In this document: one piece after another, positions 18,550 through 34,128 of the stretch | Position numbering within the stretch: position 1 is the stretch's first letter | Layout of the letters: each line of letters begins with the position of its first letter | NCBI GenBank assembly: GCA_001464815.1 | Contig: LNDW01000024.1 | Span: 68,712-132,711 of the forward strand | Source: Betaproteobacteria bacterium Ga0077527 | GTDB lineage: Bacteria; Pseudomonadota; Gammaproteobacteria; Burkholderiales; SG8-41 | Direction of reading: 5' to 3' | DNA length: 64,000 nucleotides | The notes under the pieces: model-generated | Told to the model about the DNA's origin: nothing | Seen by the model: the letters and a program-made list of their open reading frames with translations, nothing else | The model's database searches: none | Translations under genes and position numbers: made by a program

Positions 18550-19663
18550 ACTTGCTTCGTATGCCGCCAGCACGGAGACAAGCCGCGGCCGTCGCTTCAA
18601 GGAAGCCCCTCCGCGCGGCCGCAGTGAATACCAGCGCGACCGTGATCGCATCATCCACTCCACTGCATTTCGCCGCCTCGAATACAAGACCCAGGTTTTC
18701 GTCAACCACGAAGGTGATCTGTTCCGCACGCGACTCACACACAGCCTCGAGGTGGCGCAGATCGGGCGCTCCGTCGCCCGTCATCTCGCACTGGATGAAG
18801 ACTTGACTGAAGCGATTACGCTTGCCCATGATCTCGGTCACACCCCCTTCGGCCACACCGGTCAGGATGCGCTGAATGCCTGCATGAAGCCCCATGGCGG
18901 CTTCGAGCACAACCTGCAATCGCTGCGGGTGGTTGACGTGCTGGAACAGCGTTACGGTGCCTTCGACGGACTGAACCTGACCTTCGAAACCCGCGAAGGC
19001 GTGCTCAAGCACTGTTCGCTGAAAAACGCGCGACAGCTCGGTGACGTCGGCGAGCGTTTCATCCGCAAACAAAGGCCCAGCCTCGAAGCTCAGATCGCCA
19101 ATTTGGCTGATGAAATCGCCTACAACAATCATGATGTCGATGACGGCCTGCGCTCGGGATTGCTGCAGATGGACCAGCTGTCGGAAGTTGCCATCTTCCG
19201 CCGCCACATGCGCGCCGCGCTGAAGGAGTTTCCGCACATCGACGGCCGGCGCCTTGTCCACGAAACCGTGCGCAGGATGATCGATACCCTGGTCACCGAT
19301 CTGGTCCGCCAGAGCAAGGCCTGCATACGCGACGCGGGCCCGCAGACTCTGGATGACGTGCGCCGGGCGCCGCAAATGATCCGTTTTTCGGAACGCATCC
19401 GCCTTGAACAGGCCGAGCTGAAGCGTTTTCTGCACACCAATCTCTACCGTCATTACCGCGTGTGCAGGATGAGCACCAAAGCCCGACGCATTGTTTCCGA
19501 CCTGTTCCAAGCCTTTTTCGCCGAGCCACAGCTGCTGCCGCCGGAATTCCAGGCTCGCGCCCGTGAAGACACGCCGCGCGCCATTGCCGACTACATTGCC
19601 GGCATGACTGACCGTTACGCCATCGTCGAGCACCGACGCCTTTTTGCTATCGACGTCAGCTGA
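18539..19663 (+). CDS. dgt: dGTP triphosphohydrolase-like HD protein
   Basis: This 374-residue HD-domain phosphohydrolase hydrolyses dNTPs to nucleoside and triphosphate. Metal ligands are visible as H68 in RLTHSLEV, H97 and D98 in [11 protein letters not shown], and the later Asp in [17 protein letters not shown] at 18539 is chosen because [10 protein letters not shown] is followed by the conserved [20 protein letters not shown]. It overlaps aroB by 11 nt, a usual betaproteobacterial arrangement. It belongs to the shorter deoxyguanosinetriphosphate triphosphohydrolase-like class rather than E. coli Dgt, so dGTP preference is not assured. Confidence 0.93.
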   Translation: MRPELASYAASTETSRGRRFKEAPPRGRSEYQRDRDRIIHSTAFRRLEYKTQVFVNHEGDLFRTRLTHSLEVAQIGRSVARHLALDEDLTEAITLAHDLGHTPFGHTGQDALNACMKPHGGFEHNLQSLRVVDVLEQRYGAFDGLNLTFETREGVLKHCSLKNARQLGDVGERFIRKQRPSLEAQIANLADEIAYNNHDVDDGLRSGLLQMDQLSEVAIFRRHMRAALKEFPHIDGRRLVHETVRRMIDTLVTDLVRQSKACIRDAGPQTLDDVRRAPQMIRFSERIRLEQAELKRFLHTNLYRHYRVCRMSTKARRIVSDLFQAFFAEPQLLPPEFQARAREDTPRAIADYIAGMTDRYAIVEHRRLFAIDVS

Positions 19664-19830
19664 GATTTTCTCGCGGCGCAACAGCGCCAAGCTGTTGAAC
19701 CAACCCTTTGATGGCGATACACTTATCGGGTTTCACTCCGTTTTTTGCGTTTTCATGGTCATGGCCTGCGGCATCGCAGCAATTTGTGCTGTAACCCATT
19801 GATTTTAAACGTGTTTTAACGAGGCCCTCG

Positions 19831-24468
<4,638 letters not shown>

Positions 24469-24518
24469 TTTTGTTATAGATGATTAAAACGGCTCAGCAC
24501 TGACCAGGGGCGCACACG

Positions 24519-25940
24519 ATGGGCAAAGTCACGGGATTCATGGAATACACGCGGCTGCACGAGGCTGCGGAACAACCGCAGGAACGGCTCAAGCACTGGC
24601 GCGAATTCGTCGGCCACCTGAGCGACCAGGATGCCGGCACCCAGGGTGCACGCTGCATGGACTGCGGCACGCCGTTCTGCATGAGCGGCTGCCCGGTCAA
24701 CAACATCATCCCGGACTGGAATGACCTCGTGTTCAAGCAGGACTGGCAAAGCGCCATCGACACCCTGCATTCGACCAACAATTTCCCGGAATTCACCGGT
24801 CGTGTATGCCCGGCGCCCTGCGAAGCTGCCTGCACGCTGAACATCAACAACGATCCGGTCGGCATCAAATCGATTGAACACGCGATCATCGACAGGGCCT
24901 GGCAGTCGGGTTGGGTGAAACCGCAACCGGCCGCGACAAAAACCGGCAAACGTGTGGCGGTGATCGGTTCCGGCCCCGCAGGCCTCGCCTGCGCGCAGCA
25001 ACTGGCGCGCGCCGGCCATGATGTCGTGGTGTTCGAGAAGGCCGATCGTATCGGCGGCCTGCTGCGCTACGGTATTCCCGATTTCAAGATGGAAAAGCAC
25101 CTGATCGACCGCCGGGCCGAACAAATGCGCGCCGAGGGTGTTGAATTCCGCACCGGCCAGCATGTCGGCAAGGACATTGCAATGAATAAAATCGTCGACG
25201 AATTCGACGCCGTGGTAATGACCGGTGGTGCCGAACAGCCGCGTGATCTGCCGGTGCCTGGCCGCGAACTCGCAGGCGTTCATTTCGCGATGGATTTCCT
25301 GCCGCAGCAGAACAAGGTGGTTGCCGGCGACAAGATCGACGGCCAGCTCAAGGCCACCGGCAAACACGTCATCGTCATCGGTGGCGGTGACACCGGTTCC
25401 GACTGCGTCGGCACCTCCAACCGTCACGGCGCGGCCTCGATCACCCAGTTCGAACTGCTGCCGCAGCCCCCCGCGCAGGAAAACAAGCCTATGGTCTGGC
25501 CGTACTGGCCGGTGAAGCTGCGCACTTCCAGCTCGCACGAGGAAGGCTGCCAGCGCGACTGGTCGGTGGCCACCAAACGTTTCGAAGGCAAGAACGGCAA
25601 GGTCGAGAAACTGATTGCCGCCCGCGTCGAATGGAAGGACGGCAAGATGCAGGAAGTACCGGGCTCCGAATTCACGCTCAAGGCCGACCTGGTGCTGCTG
25701 GCGATGGGCTTTGTCGGTCCGCTTCCGGCCGGTCTGCTCGAACAGGCTGGCGTCGAGAAAGACAGCCGCGGCAACGTCAAGGCCGACACCGAAAACTACA
25801 AGACCTCGGTGGCCAAGGTCTTCGCCGCCGGCGACATGCGCCGCGGCCAGTCGCTGGTGGTATGGGCGATTCGCGAAGGACGCCAGTGCGCCCGCGCGGT
25901 CGATGAATTCCTGACGGGATCGAGCGAGCTGCCGCGCTGA
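24519..25940 (+). CDS. gltD: Glutamate synthase small subunit (GltD)
   Basis: This 473-residue FAD/NADPH flavoprotein beta chain of GOGAT passes electrons to GltB. N-terminal cysteine groups [14 protein letters not shown] and [12 protein letters not shown] bind two 4Fe-4S clusters. The FAD fold begins [19 protein letters not shown] (about residue 148), and the NADPH fold has [19 protein letters not shown] lies upstream of ATG. Its stop overlaps the hemE start by 1 nt, tying glutamate synthesis to haem synthesis in one transcript, since glutamate is the haem precursor in C5-pathway bacteria. Confidence 0.98.
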   Translation: MGKVTGFMEYTRLHEAAEQPQERLKHWREFVGHLSDQDAGTQGARCMDCGTPFCMSGCPVNNIIPDWNDLVFKQDWQSAIDTLHSTNNFPEFTGRVCPAPCEAACTLNINNDPVGIKSIEHAIIDRAWQSGWVKPQPAATKTGKRVAVIGSGPAGLACAQQLARAGHDVVVFEKADRIGGLLRYGIPDFKMEKHLIDRRAEQMRAEGVEFRTGQHVGKDIAMNKIVDEFDAVVMTGGAEQPRDLPVPGRELAGVHFAMDFLPQQNKVVAGDKIDGQLKATGKHVIVIGGGDTGSDCVGTSNRHGAASITQFELLPQPPAQENKPMVWPYWPVKLRTSSSHEEGCQRDWSVATKRFEGKNGKVEKLIAARVEWKDGKMQEVPGSEFTLKADLVLLAMGFVGPLPAGLLEQAGVEKDSRGNVKADTENYKTSVAKVFAAGDMRRGQSLVVWAIREGRQCARAVDEFLTGSSELPR

Positions 25941-27001
25941 TGTCGGCGTTGCAGAACGACACGTTCATCCGCGCGCTGCTGCGCCAGCCGGTGCCGTACA
26001 CCCCCGTCTGGATCATGCGCCAGGCGGGCCGCTACCTGCCCGAGTACAACGCCACGCGCAAACGTGCCGGCAGCTTTCTTGGCCTTGCCAAGAACCCGGA
26101 CTACGCCACCGAAGTCACGCTGCAACCGCTGGCGCGGTTTCCGCTGGATGCGGCAATCCTCTTCTCCGACATCCTCACCGTGCCCGACGCAATGGGCCTC
26201 GGCCTGTATTTCGCCGAAGGCGAGGGGCCTAAATTCGAACGCCCGCTGCGCGACGAAGCTGCTATCCGTGCGCTGCGCGTACCCGATCCGCGTGAATCAC
26301 TCGGTTATGTGCTCGACGCAGTAAAACAGATTCGCAGCGCGCTCAACGGCAAGGTGCCGCTGATCGGCTTTTCGGGCAGCCCGTACACACTGGCCTGTTA
26401 TATGGTCGAGGGTGGCGGCAGCGATGATTTCCGCACCATCAAAACCCTGCTCTACTCACGGCCCGAACTGCTGCACCACATCCTCGACATCAATGCGCAG
26501 GCGGTGATCGCCTATCTCAATGCGCAGATTGAAGCCGGCGCACAGGCGGTGATGGTGTTCGATACCTGGGGTGGCTCACTGCCGGCAGCGGCCTATCGCG
26601 AATTCTCGCTGGCCTATATGCAGCGTGTCATCGCCGGCCTGCATCGCGAGTGGAACGGCCAGACCGTACCCAGCATCGTGTTCACCAAGGGTGGCGGCCT
26701 GTGGCTGGAAGACATCGCAGCCATCGGCAGCAATGCCGTCGGCCTCGACTGGACCGTGGATATCGGCGAAGCACGCCGCCGCATTGGTGACAAAGTCGCG
26801 CTGCAGGGCAATCTTGATCCGATGGTGCTGTTCAGCCCGCCGGCGGCTATCGCCGGTCAGGTCGGTCGCGTACTCGATGCCTATGGCAGCGGCAGCGGAC
26901 ATGTCTTCAACCTCGGACACGGCATTTCACAGTTCACCCCCCCCGAACATGTCGCGGCGCTGGTCGAAGCCGTACACAGCCACAGTCGCCGCTATCATTA
27001 A
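25940..27001 (+). CDS. hemE: Uroporphyrinogen decarboxylase
   Basis: This 353-residue TIM-barrel enzyme decarboxylates uroporphyrinogen III to coproporphyrinogen III. The signature [11 protein letters not shown] gives the substrate-binding Arg residues; [14 protein letters not shown] gives the catalytic Asp; [15 protein letters not shown] and GLDWTVD are also family motifs. TGATG overlap with gltD indicates coupling. It is separated from priA by a 315-nt gap. Confidence 0.97.
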   Translation: MSALQNDTFIRALLRQPVPYTPVWIMRQAGRYLPEYNATRKRAGSFLGLAKNPDYATEVTLQPLARFPLDAAILFSDILTVPDAMGLGLYFAEGEGPKFERPLRDEAAIRALRVPDPRESLGYVLDAVKQIRSALNGKVPLIGFSGSPYTLACYMVEGGGSDDFRTIKTLLYSRPELLHHILDINAQAVIAYLNAQIEAGAQAVMVFDTWGGSLPAAAYREFSLAYMQRVIAGLHREWNGQTVPSIVFTKGGGLWLEDIAAIGSNAVGLDWTVDIGEARRRIGDKVALQGNLDPMVLFSPPAAIAGQVGRVLDAYGSGSGHVFNLGHGISQFTPPEHVAALVEAVHSHSRRYH

Positions 27002-27043
27002 CAGCCGGATTGGCAGCTTGGCGCCGCGACTTCGGTAAAAATC

Positions 27044-27052
27044 TTATACACA
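27044..27052 (+). promoter_or_regulatory. DnaA box (exact consensus match)
   Basis: TTATACACA matches TTWTNCACA at all positions and lies 43 nt after hemE. Better than any box seen beside dnaA in this window. Function here is unproven. Confidence 0.45.
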
Positions 27053-27216
27053 GCAAGGGCTTAGCGACGATGGCCTGGCCCAAGTCCGAGCACGGTCGAT
27101 ATCGTTTACTAACACCTTGTTTTTAAACAACTATTTTTATTGCCCCTACTGGGATTGGCGGAGAAACAGGCCCAATCCTTACCTGCCGATGAAACTTGCG
27201 CCATTCATCAACAGTG

Positions 27217-27225
27217 TTTTCCACA
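27217..27225 (+). promoter_or_regulatory. DnaA box (relaxed consensus match)
   Basis: TTTTCCACA fits TTWTNCACA and lies 92 nt before the priA start, on the same strand as the box at 27044. Confidence 0.35.
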
Positions 27226-27316
27226 GGCCTGAGACGCAAAAAATCATGCTGGCTAAACCACTTGGCGGTTGTTTCGAGAAAGCCGCACAGGTTTCGCCGC
27301 TAACTGTGATCCCGGT

Positions 27317-29497
<2,181 letters not shown>

Positions 29498-29603
29498 TTA
29501 AAAACAGCAGCTTGCCATGTTAAACTGCGCGCCCCTGCAGCCTCGGCAATGATGCCTGGCGCAACACCGGCAGCATGGCCTGCCCACACTTCAAGAACCT
29601 GAC

Positions 29604-31373
29604 ATGACCACCGCGCCCGCCGACGCCCGCACCCTGCTCGTTGGCCTGATTGAACAAGCCCTTGCCGGCATCGTTCCTGCCGGCACCAGTGCAGGCATCC
29701 AGCTAGAACGCCCGAAGCAGGCCCAGCACGGCGATTTCGCCTGCAACATCGCGATGCAACTGGCGAAGCAACTGCGCAGCAATCCACGCGCGATCGCACA
29801 GCAGATCATCGCCGCGCTGCCAGCCTCACCCGATCTCGAGAAAGCCGAGATCGCCGGTGCCGGCTTCATCAACTTTTTCCTGGCCCAAAATTACAAGCAG
29901 CGCGTGGTATCGCGCGTACTCACCGCGGGTGATGCCTACGGCCGCGGCGCCCTGGGCGCGGGACGCCGCATCCAGGTTGAGTTTGTCTCCGCCAATCCCA
30001 CCGGCCCGCTGCATGTCGGCCACGGCCGCGGCGCGGCCTATGGCGCCAGCCTCGCAGCGATTCTTGCCGCCGCGGGCTTCGACGTACAGCGCGAGTTCTA
30101 CGTCAACGATGCCGGCCGGCAGATGGACATCCTGCTGGTCTCGGTATGGATGCGTTATCTCGAAGCCGCAGGTGTCAATGTCAGCTTTCCGCCCAACGCT
30201 TATCAGGGCGAGTATGTGCGCCAGCGTGCCGCCGAGCTGCGTGCCGCACAGGGCGCAGCACTGGAACGTGATGTCGCCGCCGTCGAACGGAATCTGCCAC
30301 AGGCGCGTGGCAACGAAAGCACCGAAGAAATTGATGCGCTGCATGAAGCACGGATGGACGTGCTGATCGCCAACATGAAGGCGCTGCTGGGTGATGCCTT
30401 TGCACAGATGTTTGCCCGCGTGCTCGAAAGCCAGCTTGCCGAGTGCCGCGACGTGCTGGAGCGTTTTGGTGTGGGCTTTGACCGCTGGTATTCCGAGCAA
30501 TCGCTGCATACCGACGGCAAGGTCGCAGCGACGCTGGAACAACTGCAGGCCGCGGGACATCTGTATCAAAAGGATGGCGCCACCTGGTTCCGCAGCACCG
30601 ATTTCGGCGATGACAAGGATCGCGTGGTCCGCCGCGACAACGGCCTCTACACCTATTTCGCCTCTGACATCGCCTACCATGCCGACAAGCTTGCCCGCGG
30701 CTTCGAGCAGATCATCGATGTCTGGGGTGCCGATCACCACGGCTACATTCCGCGGGTCAGGGCCGCGATCACCGCACTCGGCGGAGACGCGGCGAAGCTG
30801 ACCGTGCCGCTGATCCAGCTCGTCGCGCTGTTCCGCGACGGCGAGCCGGTACGCATGGGCAAACGCAGCGGCAATTACGTGACGCTGGAAGAACTCTATG
30901 GCGACGTCGGCGTAGATGCCGCGCGTTTTTTCTACGTGCTGCGCAAAAGCGACCAGCATTTCGACTTTGACCTTGATCTCGCCAAGTCGCAGAGCAACGA
31001 CAACCCGGTGTATTACATCCAGTACGCCCATGCCCGGGTGTGCAGCGTGCTCGCACAATGGAATGGCGACACCGCTACGCTGCGCGATGCCGACACCTCG
31101 GCGCTGCAGTCGGCGCATGAAGCAACGCTGCTCAAGCGGCTGACGGAATACCCGGAAGTGGTCGAAGGCGCGGCGCGTGACCTGGCGCCACACAACATCG
31201 CGTTTTTCCTGAAGGAATTCGCAGGCGAATTCCACAGCTACTACAATGCCGAGCGTTTTTTGCTCGAGGATGAAGCTCTGACCCGGGCTCGACTCGCGCT
31301 GGCCCTCGCGGTCAGCCAGACACTGAAGAATGGCCTTGCCCTGCTGGGTGTGGGCGCACCGGAAAAAATGTAA
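29604..31373 (+). CDS. argS: Arginyl-tRNA synthetase
   Basis: This 589-residue class I synthetase charges tRNA-Arg. The N-terminal Add1 domain has QLERPKQAQHGDFACNIAMQ; the HIGH-type motif is HVGH at 137-140 in NPTGPLHVGHGRGA; the KMSKS position reads MGKRSGNY (about 418-425), a variant common in ArgS; a DALR anticodon-binding domain closes the protein. The SPOR gene starts 1 nt after its stop. Confidence 0.97.
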   Translation: MTTAPADARTLLVGLIEQALAGIVPAGTSAGIQLERPKQAQHGDFACNIAMQLAKQLRSNPRAIAQQIIAALPASPDLEKAEIAGAGFINFFLAQNYKQRVVSRVLTAGDAYGRGALGAGRRIQVEFVSANPTGPLHVGHGRGAAYGASLAAILAAAGFDVQREFYVNDAGRQMDILLVSVWMRYLEAAGVNVSFPPNAYQGEYVRQRAAELRAAQGAALERDVAAVERNLPQARGNESTEEIDALHEARMDVLIANMKALLGDAFAQMFARVLESQLAECRDVLERFGVGFDRWYSEQSLHTDGKVAATLEQLQAAGHLYQKDGATWFRSTDFGDDKDRVVRRDNGLYTYFASDIAYHADKLARGFEQIIDVWGADHHGYIPRVRAAITALGGDAAKLTVPLIQLVALFRDGEPVRMGKRSGNYVTLEELYGDVGVDAARFFYVLRKSDQHFDFDLDLAKSQSNDNPVYYIQYAHARVCSVLAQWNGDTATLRDADTSALQSAHEATLLKRLTEYPEVVEGAARDLAPHNIAFFLKEFAGEFHSYYNAERFLLEDEALTRARLALALAVSQTLKNGLALLGVGAPEKM

Positions 31374-31374
31374 G

Positions 31375-31968
31375 ATGGCCGCCGTGAGCAGAGACTATAA
31401 AAATCATGACCGCAAACCCGCAGCACGGGGTGGCGGTTCGATGTTCATCGGCATCCTGATCGGCCTGGTGCTCGGTCTGGGCATCGCGCTCGGCGTGGCC
31501 TGGTACATCTACAAGGCGCCCAGCCCCTTCCAGCAAAAGGAAAAACCGGTGGCCGGCAAGGCCGAAGGCAAGGCGGCAGAAAAGGGCGACAAAGGTGACA
31601 AGAGTGACAAAGGCGGCGAGGCCAAGCCGCGCTTCGATTTCTACAAGATCCTGCCCGGCGTTGAAGAACCGGCGACCGACCAGCAGCTGCGCGACGCCAA
31701 GGGCGGCAGCACCGCGGCCAAGGAATCGTTTTACCTGCAGGCCGGCGCTTTCCAGAACGCGCCAGATGCGGACAACCTGAAGGCACGACTGGCGCTGCTC
31801 GGCGTGCAGGCCTCGATCCAGACCACAACGCTGCCCGAGCGCGGCGTCTGGCACCGGGTCCGCCTGGGTCCGTACACCGGAGTCGAGGAACTGAACAAGG
31901 CGCGCGACACTCTTAAGAGCAACGGTATCGACACCACGCTGATCAAGGTCCGTGATGCTGACAAATAA
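31375..31968 (+). CDS. SPOR domain protein, inner-membrane anchored
   Basis: This 197-residue bitopic protein has a short cytoplasmic N-terminus (about 1-22), one membrane segment (about 23-46, FIGILIGLVLGLGIALGVAW), a charged Lys/Gly/Asp-rich linker (about 50-85), and a C-terminal SPOR domain (about 115-190) that binds denuded septal peptidoglycan. It resembles FtsN in layout but is shorter. ATG at 31375, right after the argS stop, is chosen over an upstream ATG inside argS. Linkage argS-SPOR-dsbA is common in betaproteobacteria; the role is probably cell-division related. Confidence 0.9.
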   Translation: MAAVSRDYKNHDRKPAARGGGSMFIGILIGLVLGLGIALGVAWYIYKAPSPFQQKEKPVAGKAEGKAAEKGDKGDKSDKGGEAKPRFDFYKILPGVEEPATDQQLRDAKGGSTAAKESFYLQAGAFQNAPDADNLKARLALLGVQASIQTTTLPERGVWHRVRLGPYTGVEELNKARDTLKSNGIDTTLIKVRDADK

Positions 31969-31999
31969 GACCGACAAATAACCCGCTCGGAGAAATTTC

Positions 32000-32662
32000 A
32001 TGCGTTTCACCGCCGTCATCGGCCAGCTGCTGCTGGCCGCAAGCCTCACCTTCGGATTTACCCTTCCCGCCCAGGCCCAGCTCACTGCCGGCAAGGAATA
32101 CCAGCTGGTCAAGCCGCCGCAGCCCACCGACAGTGGCAACAAGATCGAAGTGCTGGAATTCTTCTGGTACGGCTGCCCGCACTGCGCCAACCTGCAGCCC
32201 TTCCTTGAAGGCTGGCTGAAGCGCAAGCCCGCAGATGTCGAGTTCAAGCATGTACCGGCGGTGTTCCAGGATTCCTGGGTGCCGCTGACCCGCGCCTACT
32301 ACACCATCGAGACGATGGGGCTCACCGACAAGCTGCACCAGGAGCTGTTCAACGCCATCCACAAACAGAAGGCCAGCCTGCGCGACGCCAATGCGATCAT
32401 CGACTGGGCCGCCGGCAAGGGCGTGGACCGCAAGAAATTCACCGATACCTACAATTCCTTCGGCATCAACGGCCGCCTGCAGCGTTCTATCGACCTCACC
32501 CGCAAGTACGACATCCCGGGCACCCCGGCCATTGCCATCGATGGCAAATACGTCACCGCACCATCGATGGTGCTCAAGGGCGACCGTGTCATCGACTACG
32601 ACCGCTTTTTCCAGGTGGTCGACGCGTTGATTGCCGAAGCGCGCAAAAGCAAGGCCAAATAA
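32000..32662 (+). CDS. dsbA: Thiol:disulfide interchange protein DsbA
   Basis: This 220-residue periplasmic oxidase introduces disulfide bonds in exported proteins. A signal peptide (about 1-26, ending AQA-QL) precedes a thioredoxin fold with helical insert. The active site is C59-P-H-C62 in WYGCPHC, and the cis-proline loop is GTPA near residue 174. CPHC matches the strongly oxidising E. coli DsbA site. A paralogue follows after 3 nt. Confidence 0.96.
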   Translation: MRFTAVIGQLLLAASLTFGFTLPAQAQLTAGKEYQLVKPPQPTDSGNKIEVLEFFWYGCPHCANLQPFLEGWLKRKPADVEFKHVPAVFQDSWVPLTRAYYTIETMGLTDKLHQELFNAIHKQKASLRDANAIIDWAAGKGVDRKKFTDTYNSFGINGRLQRSIDLTRKYDIPGTPAIAIDGKYVTAPSMVLKGDRVIDYDRFFQVVDALIAEARKSKAK

Positions 32663-32665
32663 GCC

Positions 32666-33325
32666 ATGACGCGCGCACTGGCTTCAGGCCTCGTGCGTTT
32701 CTGCTGCGTGCTGGCGTTGCTGCTGCTCGGCAGCGGATTTGCAGCAGCCCAGCCGGCCACGCCCTACATCGTTCGCGCCGAGATCGACTACCGTGTGATC
32801 CCCGCGCAGCCGACCGACCCCAGGGGTCCGGTCGAAGTCATCGATTTTTTCTGGTACGGCTGCCCCTACTGTTACCGCCTGCAACCGGCACTCGAACGCT
32901 GGATCCGCGGCAAACCGGCTGATGTCGTGGTGCGTCGCATTCCGGTGATCCTGCGTGACAACTGGGCGCCGCATGCGCGCATCTACTACACCCTCGAGGC
33001 GCTGGGCGAGGCCGAACGCCTGCACCAGCAGGTCTATCACGGCTATCACGTCGAGGAGCTGTTCATGAGCCGCCCCGAGGTGATGTCGGACTGGGCAGTA
33101 CGCCACGGTATCGCGCGTGAACGCTGGGACGCCGCCTATCAGTCGGCCGAAGTCATGCGCAAGGTGGCGGAAGCCGCAAGGCTCACCCGCGTCTACGATG
33201 TCACCGGCACACCGACGCTGGTCGTCGATGGCCGTTACCTGACCTCGGGCAACATGGCCGAGACCCTCGACGGCCTGATTCCGATCGTCAACGGCCTGGT
33301 TGCACGGGTGCGGGCGATCCGCTGA
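32666..33325 (+). CDS. Second DsbA-family thiol:disulfide oxidoreductase
   Basis: This 219-residue exported protein is a clear paralogue of its upstream neighbour: same layout, same FFWYGCP context, same IPV..RDNWAP and GTPTLVVDG segments. The active site is C66-P-Y-C69 instead of CPHC, which would alter redox potential. A signal peptide covers about residues 1-28. It starts 3 nt after dsbA, so both are made from one transcript. It may serve specific substrates or partly isomerise; this is inference. Confidence 0.92.
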   Translation: MTRALASGLVRFCCVLALLLLGSGFAAAQPATPYIVRAEIDYRVIPAQPTDPRGPVEVIDFFWYGCPYCYRLQPALERWIRGKPADVVVRRIPVILRDNWAPHARIYYTLEALGEAERLHQQVYHGYHVEELFMSRPEVMSDWAVRHGIARERWDAAYQSAEVMRKVAEAARLTRVYDVTGTPTLVVDGRYLTSGNMAETLDGLIPIVNGLVARVRAIR

Positions 33326-33340
33326 GCGAAAGCTCGCCGC

Positions 33341-34117
33341 ATGGACATCGGCCAGCGCCAGACCGTTGTCATCACCGGAGCTTCCGGCGGACTTGGCGCA
33401 GCAATCGCTCGCCGTTATGCCGCTGACGGTGCCGCGGTAGGCCTGATTGCACGCCGCAGCAGTGAATTGCAGGCGCTCGCCGCAGAACACCCGGCGCAGT
33501 ACCGGCTGCAGGCCGCCGATGTCCGCGACTCGGCAACGATGCGCGCCGCGGCCGAAGCACTCGCCGCCACACAGGGGCTGCCTGACATCGTCATCGCCAA
33601 TGCGGGCGTCAGTATCGGGACTCTGACCGAGGCGCCCGAGGACGAGCAGGCTTTCCGCGACGTGTTCGAGATCAACGTCATCGGCATGATGAACACCTTC
33701 CAGCCTTACGCAGCCGCAATGCGTGCACGCGGCCACGGCGTGCTGGTGGGCATTGCCAGTGTCGCCGGCTATCGCGGGCTGCCCGGCTCCGGAGCCTACT
33801 CGTCATCGAAGGCCGCGGTAATCAGTTACCTCGAAAGCCTGCGGGTGGAATTACGCGGCAGCGGCGTCAGCGTGATCACCATCTGCCCCGGCTACATCGT
33901 CACCGCGATGACCTCAAAAAATCCCTACCGCATGCCCTTCATCATGAGCGCCGACACCGCCGCGGCAAAAATCGCGGCGATCATCGCGCGGCGCAAGACC
34001 TATGCGGTGATTCCCTGGCAGATGGCGGTGGTGGCGCGGCTGATGCATGTACTGCCGCGCTGGATCTATGATCCGCTGGCGGCTAAATCAGGACGCAAGC
34101 CGCGGCGCGAGCATTAA
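33341..34117 (+). CDS. Short-chain dehydrogenase/reductase
   Basis: This 258-residue classical SDR has the cofactor motif TGASGGLG (12-19), NAG in IANAGVS, the catalytic serine in GIASVAG, and YSSSK with Y153 and K157. RR residues after the first beta-strand pair (LIARRSS) favour NADPH. The C-terminus ends in a basic tail (SGRKPRREH) after a hydrophobic helix, suggesting membrane contact. The substrate is unknown. It follows dsbA genes by 15 nt and converges on glmS with an 11-nt gap. Confidence 0.9.
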   Translation: MDIGQRQTVVITGASGGLGAAIARRYAADGAAVGLIARRSSELQALAAEHPAQYRLQAADVRDSATMRAAAEALAATQGLPDIVIANAGVSIGTLTEAPEDEQAFRDVFEINVIGMMNTFQPYAAAMRARGHGVLVGIASVAGYRGLPGSGAYSSSKAAVISYLESLRVELRGSGVSVITICPGYIVTAMTSKNPYRMPFIMSADTAAAKIAAIIARRKTYAVIPWQMAVVARLMHVLPRWIYDPLAAKSGRKPRREH

Positions 34118-34128
34118 GCCCTAGAGCA

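Larger units (their letters stand above)
27002..27316. other. Gap between hemE and priA with two DnaA boxes and a hairpin
   Basis: This 315-nt stretch is visibly AT-richer in its middle than the flanking genes. It contains TTATACACA (27044-27052), which fits the TTWTNCACA DnaA box exactly, and TTTTCCACA (27217-27225), also a fit. There is a GGATTGG/CCAATCC inverted repeat at 27152-27178 and a TTGTTT/AAACAA repeat at 27117-27130. A short open frame here has no recognisable content and no ribosome binding site. No terminator with a T-run is obvious after hemE. Confidence 0.6.

Noticed and set aside
29826-31235. A 469-codon open frame opposite argS
   Set aside because: Antisense shadow of a conserved gene with no supporting start signal.
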